Notes under the pieces: model-generated
Told to the model about the DNA's origin: nothing
What the model saw: the letters and a program-made list of their open reading frames with translations, nothing else
The model's database searches: none
In this document: positions 9,048 through 16,703 of the stretch, piece by piece
Numbering within the stretch: the first letter of the stretch is position 1
Layout of the letters: each line of letters opens with the position of its first letter
Source of the DNA: Erythrobacteraceae bacterium CCH12-C2
GTDB lineage: Bacteria > Pseudomonadota > Alphaproteobacteria > Sphingomonadales > Sphingomonadaceae
Direction: 5' to 3'
Assembly: GCA_001556995.1 (NCBI GenBank)
Contig: LSKF01000002.1
Span: forward strand, 4,845-68,844
DNA length: 64,000 bases
Program-made: the position numbers and the translations under genes

Positions 9048-11152
9048 CTGGCGGCAGTAAGATGAACGCTGAGCAGCTGGACGATTGGAGCGGGCTGCTT
9101 GCTGGATGCGGCGGCCTCCAATGGGCCGCTGAAGCTGCCGCTGCGAAGATGTCCCAGTTGCGGCCAATCATAATCGGCGGGATACGCCTCGACAGCGAAG
9201 TTGCGGGCAAGCTTCCGGGCTGGGCGCCCTTTCAGCAAATCGAGGAGGAGCTCTCGGGCTATTCTTCGAACGCCGCACTGGGCGCCTATGGCAACCGGCT
9301 CGCTGGGATGCGGTTGCCGTGGACTCCGGGTGACCCGGAAGTATTGCGATTTAAGAAAGAACTCGTGCGATCCGCTACACCTATTGCGCGCCCTGACCAA
9401 GCTCTGCTCGAAGCACTTGGCTCGCTCGGCAAGATCGAGCAATTCGGGAACCTGGTAACCTGCGACGGGATTCCCATTCCCGTAGGCGAAGGGCAGATAA
9501 AGCAGTTCGTTGCAGCAAGATGGCCTTACGTAGGCGAGAACCTCCTCGTAAATGCAAGCAATCGCAAGGATCTTGCCATCAGCCACGATTGCCATGAGGG
9601 GCTGCTGGCCTACAGCCCCCGGATTCACTGCGAGAATCTGATCCAGCTACAGAAGCATCATCCAGCCCTGTTCTGGGCTGTCTGGCGGCGGGATTTCAAG
9701 GCAATCAGGCGCATCTTGTGGAAGGTGAAACGGGCACAACTCCAAGGATGGCTTGTTTCAGCCGAGAACCTGAAACGCAGAGACCGGCAAGGCCAGCGGC
9801 CGATTAACGAGAAACGTATCAGGGAAGTTTTGAGCGACCCTGCCATGCGCCTGATGTGCGGCACCGCAGTCCTGAGCGAGCTTGAGCGGCTCTGCGAGAT
9901 TCTTGCCTGCCTCAATCGTTACAAGACCATCACGCGAGAGGGCATCAAAAGGTGCCTCAAAGAAAGTACCTCGATCAAAGAGATCATCGAAAGCGACAAA
10001 CCTGGTGCGATTTACCTCGCAGGTGCTGTGGCGCAGATCCGGGGTTCGCACCCCTCTATGAACAAGTTTGAGGCAAGGGGGCACGGGGACCCCAAGCTCA
10101 GGACTATCGACCAGATCGTGAAGAACACAACGGCCTATGGGTCAGACAAGCCGCGCCTGAGCACGCCATTCGGAAAGAAACCGGCGCTGTATTTCATAGG
10201 CGTAGAGCAGGAGCTCATCCCGCTTGTGGCGATCATCATGCTTGTCGATAATCTCAAAGGACTGGAGGGAAGCTTTCGGCACAGAAGAGAAAAGGGCTCC
10301 ACCAGCGAAGTCGCAATTGAGAATGATGTCGTTAGATTCGCGGCTGTAATTGCCGCTCACGTGCATACGCGCTGGGCTCGGGCTTTGCTGAACTCACTCA
10401 GCGAAGCCGAAAATAATAGGGAATGGCTGGAAGCAGGTATGCCTGGGAAACTCAAAAAAACACACACTCAGGAGGATAAACCCAGGAAGCTCGAAGCGAT
10501 CGAACGCCCATTCGTCGGTGATCGCAATCACACGAGACTGTATGGACGAGCCCGAGAGCGCATCGAGCAGTTGCCGAAAGTGTTTGAGCCGGGCTGGACC
10601 CGCGGCTTTTTCTTCCAGGCTTGGATGCAATCCAGTCCCGAGGCGTCATTCCTCAAGAAGTGTGCGACTTTGCAAAGCTTCAGCAGGAAAGGGCTGACTG
10701 CACACAAAGCGCGAATGAAAAAGACGATGGCGGATCCCATCCCTAAGTTCACAGGCTCAGCAAAGACAACGTGGACCGGCCTACCGACAGAAAATCCGGT
10801 CGAGACACAGCACAACCGGATGAGGCCTTTTATCGAGCAGCTTCAGGGCCCCGACAAGATCGATCCCCGCTTTCGAAAACATTTTTTCAGGGAGCGAGAT
10901 ATCATCGTGTCCGAGGTCGGAATGCTGTTCGCAGCAGTGACACCCTTCACGCTTGATCCGTGCCTCCATGAGCAAATCACAACCAAGATTGAGGACAATG
11001 TAGCGCGATTCGCCGTCGAGGCGGCGTGGTATACGACCTTCCGCTCACCTTCACGCGGACGGCAGTTCTCGAAACCTTCCAAAGCGTCTGGGGCCATACG
11101 CTCCTTTGGGCGTGGCACGACACAGAGTCGCAAAAGGCTGGGCGGCCACTGA
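9044..11152 (+). CDS. large hypothetical protein of mobile element
   Basis: 702 residues, no family recognised. Start ATG at 9044, overlapping the previous stop as ATGA; an in-frame ATG at 9062 is an alternative. Mostly helical and basic. Noted segments: a Cys/His-containing stretch (ISHDCHEGLLAYSPRIHCENL) near residue 190, a hydrophobic helix (YFIGVEQELIPLVAIIMLVDNL) near 390, and a C-terminal region (HNRMRPFIEQ through DNVARFAVEAAW) ending in a Ser/Arg/Lys-rich tail of about 30 residues. No Walker, nuclease or recombinase motif was found. The tail suggests nucleic-acid binding, and the size makes it the main unknown of the element. Confidence 0.6.
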   Translation: MTGGSKMNAEQLDDWSGLLAGCGGLQWAAEAAAAKMSQLRPIIIGGIRLDSEVAGKLPGWAPFQQIEEELSGYSSNAALGAYGNRLAGMRLPWTPGDPEVLRFKKELVRSATPIARPDQALLEALGSLGKIEQFGNLVTCDGIPIPVGEGQIKQFVAARWPYVGENLLVNASNRKDLAISHDCHEGLLAYSPRIHCENLIQLQKHHPALFWAVWRRDFKAIRRILWKVKRAQLQGWLVSAENLKRRDRQGQRPINEKRIREVLSDPAMRLMCGTAVLSELERLCEILACLNRYKTITREGIKRCLKESTSIKEIIESDKPGAIYLAGAVAQIRGSHPSMNKFEARGHGDPKLRTIDQIVKNTTAYGSDKPRLSTPFGKKPALYFIGVEQELIPLVAIIMLVDNLKGLEGSFRHRREKGSTSEVAIENDVVRFAAVIAAHVHTRWARALLNSLSEAENNREWLEAGMPGKLKKTHTQEDKPRKLEAIERPFVGDRNHTRLYGRARERIEQLPKVFEPGWTRGFFFQAWMQSSPEASFLKKCATLQSFSRKGLTAHKARMKKTMADPIPKFTGSAKTTWTGLPTENPVETQHNRMRPFIEQLQGPDKIDPRFRKHFFRERDIIVSEVGMLFAAVTPFTLDPCLHEQITTKIEDNVARFAVEAAWYTTFRSPSRGRQFSKPSKASGAIRSFGRGTTQSRKRLGGH

Positions 11153-11184
11153 GCCGCGCAGCCTGAGCTTCAGAAACCATCGAG

Positions 11185-11203
11185 TTCTGCGAGGATTATT
11201 CAG
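11185..11203 (+). promoter_or_regulatory. element motif copy C (TTCTGCGAGGATTATTCAG)
   Basis: TTCTGCGAGGATTATTCAG lies in the 117-base gap before the ParB-like gene. It contains the exact 14-mer of copy B and most of copy A, 67 bases upstream of the start. Confidence 0.5.
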
Positions 11204-11269
11204 ACCGAGGCACTGCGAAAAGCGAATCGCGAAAACAGGAGTGGCCTGTTTACTGCGAGGAGTAATGAC

Positions 11270-12412
11270 ATGGTGTCTAAAAATGAACACATTTCGGAAA
11301 CCGAGAACGAAACGCTTGATGAAGGCGTGGATGCAGAACCTTGGCCGAACTATGATTCTATCGAGAGCGACGAGGATTCAATCGAGAGCGACGAGGAAGA
11401 TATTCCTTCAGTCGACGAAGATGCCGCTGTGGAGCCTCAGGTTACTTCCGCCGAAGGTGAAGAATTCGACGCGGAAGATGATGTGAATCCGAACAAGGGC
11501 TTGCCCTTCTCTGTGCCGTCCCCAGTGCCTGGCGAGGAGAAGGTGCCGTATAGAGATCTGGTTCTGTGGGAACATCATCCCTCTAACGGGTCACGGCTTA
11601 AGGCGACCAACTTCGATGCCTTGTGCGCCAGCGCCAGTGACCCGGCCAACCTGCCGCCCTTGACGGTTCTCCGCACCAACAAGGGCATCATGATCATCGA
11701 TGGCAGGCTGCGGCATTATGCCATCGGTGCAGTCCATGGCGAAGACAGCGACGTGAGTGTGCGGTGCGTTTTCTTCTCCGGCACCGAGGAAGAAGCGGTC
11801 CAGGCCGTGGCCGATTCTGCTCTGGGCGGCACACCGCGGAGCCAGATTGAGATGGCCCGTGCCATCCTCAATCTGCAGCGGGTTGCAGGCATAAGCCAAA
11901 AGGCGATCGGAGAACGCTACCCTATCCTCAAGAAAGATCAGGTCAGCCGCATGACGATAGCGGCGCGGACTGTGGAGCGCTTCCCCATCGTGTTCGAGCT
12001 TCTGGCCGAGCCCGACAGGGTGCCGATCGACACCTGCGTCAAATTTGCTCAGTTCATGAAGGCCGCCACCGATATGGAGCGCGCCCAAGTGCTCGAGAGC
12101 GCCGAAGTTCGCATGAGCGAAGGTGTGATGCTCAAGCCTGGCGACCTCTTCGATGCCCTTGGGATTGAAACGGAGGGCAGCGGCGGAAAAGCGAAGCCAT
12201 CGGCTGCGCAAGATCCTTCGGACGTGCTTGAGACCGTGGATGTGCTGGGCTTCGACGATCAGCCAGTCGGCAAGATCGAGAAACTGGATGAACGTGTAAT
12301 GCGCTTCCAGCTACCTGATCCGGCCACGATGACGCCTGATGAGCGCGAAGTGGCGGCACGGGCGTTCATCGCGGAAATCTGTGCTTACTTCGGACTTAAG
12401 GTCGCCGGGTAA
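11270..12412 (+). CDS. ParB-like N-terminal domain protein
   Basis: 380 residues, start ATG at 11270 preceded by GCGAGGAG. The first 85 residues are strongly acidic and include a tandem repeat (SIESDED then SIESDEE, from a direct DNA repeat at 11357-11398). A ParB/Srx-like domain follows: VPYRDLVLWEHHPSNGSR, then LTVLRTNKGIMIIDGRLRHYAIGA, like the ParB box where the protein is told to 'know its substrate'. A helix-turn-helix (AGISQKAIGERYPILKKDQVSRM) comes after. Such proteins bind DNA, commonly for partition or regulation. No ParA lies beside it. It is a candidate binder of the TGCGAGGATT motif. The C-terminus is helical. Confidence 0.65.
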   Translation: MVSKNEHISETENETLDEGVDAEPWPNYDSIESDEDSIESDEEDIPSVDEDAAVEPQVTSAEGEEFDAEDDVNPNKGLPFSVPSPVPGEEKVPYRDLVLWEHHPSNGSRLKATNFDALCASASDPANLPPLTVLRTNKGIMIIDGRLRHYAIGAVHGEDSDVSVRCVFFSGTEEEAVQAVADSALGGTPRSQIEMARAILNLQRVAGISQKAIGERYPILKKDQVSRMTIAARTVERFPIVFELLAEPDRVPIDTCVKFAQFMKAATDMERAQVLESAEVRMSEGVMLKPGDLFDALGIETEGSGGKAKPSAAQDPSDVLETVDVLGFDDQPVGKIEKLDERVMRFQLPDPATMTPDEREVAARAFIAEICAYFGLKVAG

Positions 12413-12432
12413 GGCCGCGAGAAGAGGCTTCC

Positions 12433-12621
12433 GTGCCTTTGCCTCCAGCCTCACAGGTCAAGAACGGCGTCCCTTCCTCTTCTAGAGGACGGGGCGCCGT
12501 TCGCCGTTTGCCAATTTACAGTGACCTGCCTTTGGACTTGCCAATCACCGCGCAGGAGATTCAAATGGTCGCCGAGGCGCTTGGCGAGGAAATCGCAGCG
12601 CTATTCACCGGAGATGAATGA
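12433..12621 (+). CDS. small hypothetical protein before recombinase
   Basis: 62 residues from a GTG at 12433 with AGAGG upstream. Its stop overlaps the recombinase ATG (ATGA), so it is probably translated and couples recombinase synthesis. The C-terminal half (ITAQEIQMVAEALGEEIAALF) is a predicted amphipathic helix. Codons 11-24 are encoded by an 18-bp hairpin, an unusual constraint. No family recognised; small ORFs in this position sometimes encode recombinase accessory factors, but nothing here shows that. Confidence 0.5.
   Translation: MPLPPASQVKNGVPSSSRGRGAVRRLPIYSDLPLDLPITAQEIQMVAEALGEEIAALFTGDE
12462..12502 (+). promoter_or_regulatory. 18-bp hairpin inside the small ORF upstream of the recombinase
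   Basis: The arms 12462-12479 and 12485-12502 pair over 18 positions with one G-T pair and one mismatch; the loop is TTCTA. No T-run follows, so it is not a typical terminator. Placed between the ParB-like gene and the recombinase, it could attenuate transcription or translation of the recombinase. Confidence 0.5.
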
Positions 12622-14279
12622 TGCGCGCAAAGCCCGCAGCGTGCCAGGCGGCACAGAAAGCCTATTTGTATCTGCGCTTGTCCGTCGATGACGAAGGCGG
12701 AAAGGCGCTTTCGATTGAGGCTCAGCGTTACGCTGGACACCAGTATGCTGAGCGCAACGGGATCGACATTATCGGTGAGTATGTCGACAGCGGGCTGAGT
12801 GGCACGCTCAGTAAGCGGCCACAGTTCAACCGCATGATTGCTGATGCTACCGGGCCCGACCGACCAGTCCAGATCGTCCTCATCTACCGTCAGGCGCGCT
12901 TTGCTCGTAACATGCGCCTGTTCATTAACACGATCCATACTCTGGCCGAAGCCGGCGTCGAGATGGTCAGCGTGACCGAGAACTTCGGCGAGGGCCGCAC
13001 CAAGCGGATGGGGCAGACCATCACCGCTATGGTCGATGAACAGCGCGCGATTGATGATGCGATTTATACTCGCAAGAGTCGGCGCGCGAACGCCCGCAAC
13101 GGGTTCTGGAACGGTGGGCCCGTGCCCTTTGGCTTTAAAACATATGTCGCTCATACCGATGGTAAGAAGCAGCGGATGAAGCTTGAAATCGTGCCGTCCG
13201 AAGCGGCGGTCTTGCGGCAGATCTTCGATTGGGCGGAGCAGGGGCGCGGTGGCCGCTGGATCGTCAAAACGCTTAATGATCGCCGGGTAACGCTTCGTGG
13301 CGCGCGGTTCACAAACGGGAACTTAGCGGGCATTCTCTGCCGCGAGATATACACGGGGCTCTATTACGACAGAACAGCCGATGACGACGGCAATGTGCCC
13401 GATCGCGAAGATTGGATCCCGGTGGAGTGCCCCGCGATTATTACGCGCGAGCAATTCGAGAGAGTTGCGGCGCTGAGATCCTCAAGGGCACCGACACAAA
13501 TGGCTCCCCACGTTGCCGCGGGGACAACGTTGCTGACGGGCATAGCAAGATGCGGCATGCCAGGCTGCGGATCCGGCATGACAATCGGCAGCGGCACGTC
13601 GAGGACCAAGGTCAAATACTACTATTACAAGTGCAATGAGCGGACGAACATTGGGCAAAGGTGTCGGTGTCCGAACGTTCGACGGGAGAAGCTCGATGAG
13701 GCGGTTCTCGGCGCTGTCGAGAAGCGCATCCTTGGCAAAGGGCGCCTTGAGCTCTTGCTCAAGGATGTGCTCGAACTGACCGACCAGAAGCGTCAACTGC
13801 TTGAGCAGGAACTCTCTCAGGCAAGCGCGGAGCGAACACGGCGGCGTACCGCGATCGACCGGCTCCTCGTTCTGATCGAAGATGGCGTGATGAAGGCGAG
13901 TGATCCAGAATTCGCCAATCGCCTGACGGAGAATCGTGAGGCCGTGGCCGCGCTCACCTCAAGGATTGAGGTGCTTGAAAGTCAGCTAGCCAGAGGCTCC
14001 CGGAAAATCACGCCTGAGGCTCTGCGGAAGTTTGCCGATCAACTGCGCGAGAAGCTTCACGATGAGGACAGCACCTTGCGCACCGCCTACCTGCGAATGT
14101 TCGTCTCGCGGGTAGAAGTTTCCGACAAACAGATCGTTATCAGCGGACCCAAGTCCGTGCTGGAGCGGGGCGTTGCAAAGGGTTTGCCGCGTCTTGAGGG
14201 GAGTGTTCCCATCTTTGACCAGCGTTGGTGCCCAGAAGAGGACTCGAACCTCCACGCCCTTGCGAGCGCCGCCACCTGA
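12618..14279 (+). CDS. large serine recombinase (element integrase)
   Basis: 553 residues. The N-terminal resolvase domain has AYLYLRLSVDDEG with the nucleophile at Ser22, SIEAQR, DSGLSGTLSKRPQFNRM and the arginine cluster YRQARFARNMR. A recombinase domain follows (KSRRANARNGFWNGGPVPFGF), then a zinc ribbon (CGMPGCG ... CNERTNIGQRC) and a coiled coil (residues about 390-440). It cuts and joins attachment sites to integrate or excise the element. The last 16 or so codons (CPEEDSNLHALASAAT) read the antisense strand of the tRNA-Leu gene, so the present C-terminus is created by the integration site. The ATGA overlap with the small upstream ORF supports the ATG at 12618. Confidence 0.9.
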   Translation: MMRAKPAACQAAQKAYLYLRLSVDDEGGKALSIEAQRYAGHQYAERNGIDIIGEYVDSGLSGTLSKRPQFNRMIADATGPDRPVQIVLIYRQARFARNMRLFINTIHTLAEAGVEMVSVTENFGEGRTKRMGQTITAMVDEQRAIDDAIYTRKSRRANARNGFWNGGPVPFGFKTYVAHTDGKKQRMKLEIVPSEAAVLRQIFDWAEQGRGGRWIVKTLNDRRVTLRGARFTNGNLAGILCREIYTGLYYDRTADDDGNVPDREDWIPVECPAIITREQFERVAALRSSRAPTQMAPHVAAGTTLLTGIARCGMPGCGSGMTIGSGTSRTKVKYYYYKCNERTNIGQRCRCPNVRREKLDEAVLGAVEKRILGKGRLELLLKDVLELTDQKRQLLEQELSQASAERTRRRTAIDRLLVLIEDGVMKASDPEFANRLTENREAVAALTSRIEVLESQLARGSRKITPEALRKFADQLREKLHDEDSTLRTAYLRMFVSRVEVSDKQIVISGPKSVLERGVAKGLPRLEGSVPIFDQRWCPEEDSNLHALASAAT

Positions 14280-14312
14280 AGACGGTGCGTCTACCAATTC
14301 CGCCATCTGGGC
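14226..14312 (-). tRNA. tRNA-Leu (CAG), element attachment site
   Basis: Minus strand. The 7-bp acceptor stem is GCCCAGA/TCTGGGC, with encoded CCA (14226-14228), D-arm GGCGGAATTGGTAGACGC, anticodon loop TTCAGGT (CAG), a long variable arm (GGCGCTCGCAAGGGCG) and T-arm GGTTCGAGTCC. Length 87 with CCA. Its 3' half is shared with the end of the serine recombinase gene. The tRNA stays intact, so the element lies on its 3' side (lower coordinates) and a second copy of the tRNA 3' end is expected beyond base 1. Confidence 0.95.
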
Positions 14313-14575
14313 ACGGGCCTGACGGTCAAATGCACCGCAGGCTGGGTAGGCGCGGGCCATTAGCTAAGGGGAAGGGGTGCTGTCAACGCAAACCTTGCCA
14401 CGGCGCAAAAGTGCCGTTTTGGGTCGGACCAGGTGTGGTCTTCGCGAGAAGTCTGCAGTGCCCTTCCACATTTTTCCCTGACCGATGGTCTAGGCGGCTC
14501 CATAGGCTTCGCAAGGAGCGCTACCCGCGTACCTTACTGAAAAGATTAGCACGCTTGATGAACAATCTGCGCGGG
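14313..14575. other. intergenic, no gene seen
   Basis: Flank of the tRNA on the non-element side. Short open frames here lack ribosome sites and family features. The final bases run in frame into the ABC-transporter remnant, so part of it may be decayed coding sequence. Confidence 0.5.
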
Positions 14576-14817
14576 GAGGTTCACGACACGATTGCGGGCA
14601 TGTCGATGCGGTCCAGCCGCTGATCGGCGATAAGGGCAATTCGCTGTCTGCCGCGCAGCGCCAGCCCATCCTTCTGGCGCGTTAAATGTACCGTGAACCC
14701 GATGTACTGTTCTTCGATGAGGGCCCCGCCAACTTCGATGTCGTGAACGAGGCTGCGATCGCCGTCATGTTCGCCACCCTGGCGATGACGGTCACAGCGC
14801 AAAGTGGGGTTCCATGA
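14576..14817 (+). pseudogene. fragment of ABC transporter ATPase domain
   Basis: Two frames together read EVHDTIAGMSM, then LIGDKGNSLSAAQRQPILLAR, a TAA stop at 14683-14685, then MYREPDVLFFDEGPANFDVVNEAA. This is the signature loop through Walker B of an ABC exporter ATPase, of the peptidase-C39/type I secretion kind. It lacks the Walker A region and has one frameshift near 14610 and one internal stop. A degraded remnant, next to an integration hot spot. Confidence 0.7.
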
Positions 14818-15052
14818 AGGGCTCCAAGTAGGGGTGGAGCGGCAAGGATTGCGGGGGCGCTCGCGTCAGCTGTTATTGATGGTAAGCTGATCCACAGCTT
14901 TCACGGACCGAGGCGCGGGAAACCGCGCATCGTTTCGCGTCTCCCCGTTTTGTTTGAGCTCATCAAACGTTCGGCGGTAGGCCGGCTCTAACACCGACCT
15001 GGGTCAAGACGCCGCAACACCTCCATCATCAAGCGCAAGTGACAGCAATTGC
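14818..15052. other. intergenic, no gene seen
   Basis: No open frame with a credible start, ribosome site or family match was found on either strand. It ends at the first copy of the 17-bp operator. Confidence 0.5.
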
Positions 15053-15069
15053 CTAATGCAGTGAATTAA
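15053..15069 (+). promoter_or_regulatory. regulon operator site 1
   Basis: CTAATGCAGTGAATTAA; reverse strand TTAAT-TCACTGC-ATTAG. It lies 29 bases upstream of the first MBL-fold hydrolase gene. One of eleven sites with the pattern TTAAT-N7-ATTA(G/C/T). Confidence 0.75.
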
Positions 15070-15098
15070 GTCTAGAGATCTCCCGAGAGGGAAGGCTT

Positions 15099-16169
15099 AT
15101 GATGAAGCGAATCGGCATCGGGTTCCTGGTGATTGTCGCGCTCGTCGCGGCGGCGGCCCTCGTGTTCCAAAAGCGGATTGGTGAGGCCGTCTTTCAGCGC
15201 GCGGCTCAGGCGTTGGCCGGGCGCGATCAGCTGGACAGCCTCGACGATGGCCTTCATGTCGGACTGTGCGGCACGGGTTCGCCCATGCCCAACCCCCAGC
15301 GCGCGGGCCCCTGCAATGTCGTTATCGCGGGCGATCAGGTGTTCGTGGTCGACATGGGCGAGAACGGCAATCGCAACCTCAACATGATGGGCATCAGCGC
15401 CGCCAAGGTGAAGGCGCTGCTGCTCACTCATTTCCATTCGGACCATATCGACGGCATCGGCCCCTTGATGCTGTACCATTGGACCCGCGGCGCGAGCACC
15501 GCGCCGCTGCCGATCTACGGACCGGAAGGGGTTGAACAGGTCGTGGCGGGCTTCAACGCCGCCTATGCGCTCGATCACACCTACCGGATCGCGCATCACG
15601 GCGAGAAGGTCGTGCCACGCAGTGGCGGCGGGGCAGAGGCACGGCCCTTTGCCTTCGCGGGCAAGAGCGCGGTCATCCTGCAAGGCGGAGGCCTTACCGT
15701 GACGGCGTTCACCGTCGATCACGACCCGATCAGGCCCGCAGTCGGCTATCGCTTCGACTACAAGGGGCGCAGCCTTTGCATCAGCGGCGACGCTGCCAAA
15801 TCGGCCAACCTGATCGCCACCTGCAAGGGCGCCGACCTGATAATCCATGATGCTTTGCAGCCGCGCATGGTCAAAGACATTGAGGCGGCCTTTGCGGCGC
15901 AGGGCAATGCCAACACCGCCAAGATCTTCCACGACATCCAGGATTACCACGCCACGCCCGAACAAGCTGCGGAAAGCGCGCGAGACGCGGGCGCGAAGAT
16001 GCTGGTGCTCTCGCACCTCGTGCCGCCGCTGCCATACGCCTATCTCTACCCTGCCTTCCTCGGCGATGCGCCGCAGCGGTTCGATGGTGCAATCGTGGTG
16101 GGGGAGGATGGGATGCTATTCTCGCTCCCACCGCAGAGCGAGGAAATTGAGCGCCGCAAACTCTTGTGA
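15099..16169 (+). CDS. membrane-anchored MBL-fold hydrolase, arylsulfatase/RNase Z-like
   Basis: 356 residues. Start ATG at 15099 after GAGAGGGAAGG; the adjacent ATG at 15102 is equally possible. Residues 3-23 are a hydrophobic signal anchor (IGIGFLVIVALVAAAALVF) without a clear cleavage site. The metallo-beta-lactamase fold shows GLCGTGSPMP (55-64), zinc ligands HFHSDH (111-116), a later ISGDAAKS aspartate and LSHLVPP. This arrangement resembles RNase Z-like hydrolases, which include zinc-dependent alkyl/arylsulfatases such as AtsA of Pseudoalteromonas; a lactonase or phosphodiesterase role cannot be excluded. A paralogue is encoded at 22760-23836. Single-gene unit behind operator 1. Confidence 0.75.
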   Translation: MMKRIGIGFLVIVALVAAAALVFQKRIGEAVFQRAAQALAGRDQLDSLDDGLHVGLCGTGSPMPNPQRAGPCNVVIAGDQVFVVDMGENGNRNLNMMGISAAKVKALLLTHFHSDHIDGIGPLMLYHWTRGASTAPLPIYGPEGVEQVVAGFNAAYALDHTYRIAHHGEKVVPRSGGGAEARPFAFAGKSAVILQGGGLTVTAFTVDHDPIRPAVGYRFDYKGRSLCISGDAAKSANLIATCKGADLIIHDALQPRMVKDIEAAFAAQGNANTAKIFHDIQDYHATPEQAAESARDAGAKMLVLSHLVPPLPYAYLYPAFLGDAPQRFDGAIVVGEDGMLFSLPPQSEEIERRKLL

Positions 16170-16272
16170 GGTGGGCTTACCGCAGCGCCATCATTGGCCG
16201 GGCACGGGAATACCCCGCCTTTCATGACATTGACCGGCTGGTCTGCCGCATCCATTGACACCAGAGACATCA

Positions 16273-16289
16273 AAAATATACTACATTAA
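16273..16289 (+). promoter_or_regulatory. regulon operator site 2 (degenerate half)
   Basis: AAAATATACTACATTAA; reverse strand TTAAT-GTAGTAT-ATTTT. One half-site is intact, the other has two changes. 21 bases upstream of the GTG at 16311. Confidence 0.6.
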
Positions 16290-16310
16290 TTGGGGGCGGG
16301 AGAGCTTGGC

Positions 16311-16700
16311 GTGAAAATCGGTCGATCGGTGCTGCTGGGGCTTGTCACCCTCATTGTGCTCCTCATGGCTGGCAATGCGGCGCTGTGGCTGTTTGTCCCG
16401 GCCCGCGCTGCCGAGGCGTTGAAGATGCCGCTGCTGACTGGCCCGGCGCTGAGCAGCCAGATGGACATCGGCGCGTTCTTTCTTGCCGCTGCCTGCTTCA
16501 TTGGACTTGCGTTAATCACCCGCGAGCGCCCGTGGTTCATCGCTGCCGCCGTGCCGCTGCTGGGCGCGGCCGCTTATCGCACCGCCGCATTCCTGTTCCA
16601 CGGCGCTCCGTTCCTTGCTGACATGGTGACGAACGAGGTGGTGATGGGCGCGATCCTGATCATCGCCAGCCGCGTGCTCGGGCGCGAGAGCAGCGGCTAG
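16311..16700 (+). CDS. small membrane protein, DUF4345-like
   Basis: 129 residues from a GTG at 16311 (GGGAGA eight bases upstream); a TTG at 16290 would overlap the operator. Four predicted membrane helices: LLGLVTLIVLLMAGNAAL, IGAFFLAAACFIGLALI, WFIAAAVPLLGAAAY and VVMGAILIIASRV. The layout resembles DUF4345-type four-helix proteins of unknown function. A similar protein is encoded at 24976-25371; each precedes a hydrolase gene. The sulfatase gene follows after three bases. Confidence 0.6.
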   Translation: MKIGRSVLLGLVTLIVLLMAGNAALWLFVPARAAEALKMPLLTGPALSSQMDIGAFFLAAACFIGLALITRERPWFIAAAVPLLGAAAYRTAAFLFHGAPFLADMVTNEVVMGAILIIASRVLGRESSG

Positions 16701-16703
16701 GCC

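Noticed and set aside
10142..10366. Minus-strand frames within the 702-residue gene
   Set aside because: Low coding character and no ribosome sites; the plus-strand frame is continuous and coupled.
14880..15000. Possible transposase remnant
   Set aside because: Weak resemblance only, broken in all frames; not enough to name.
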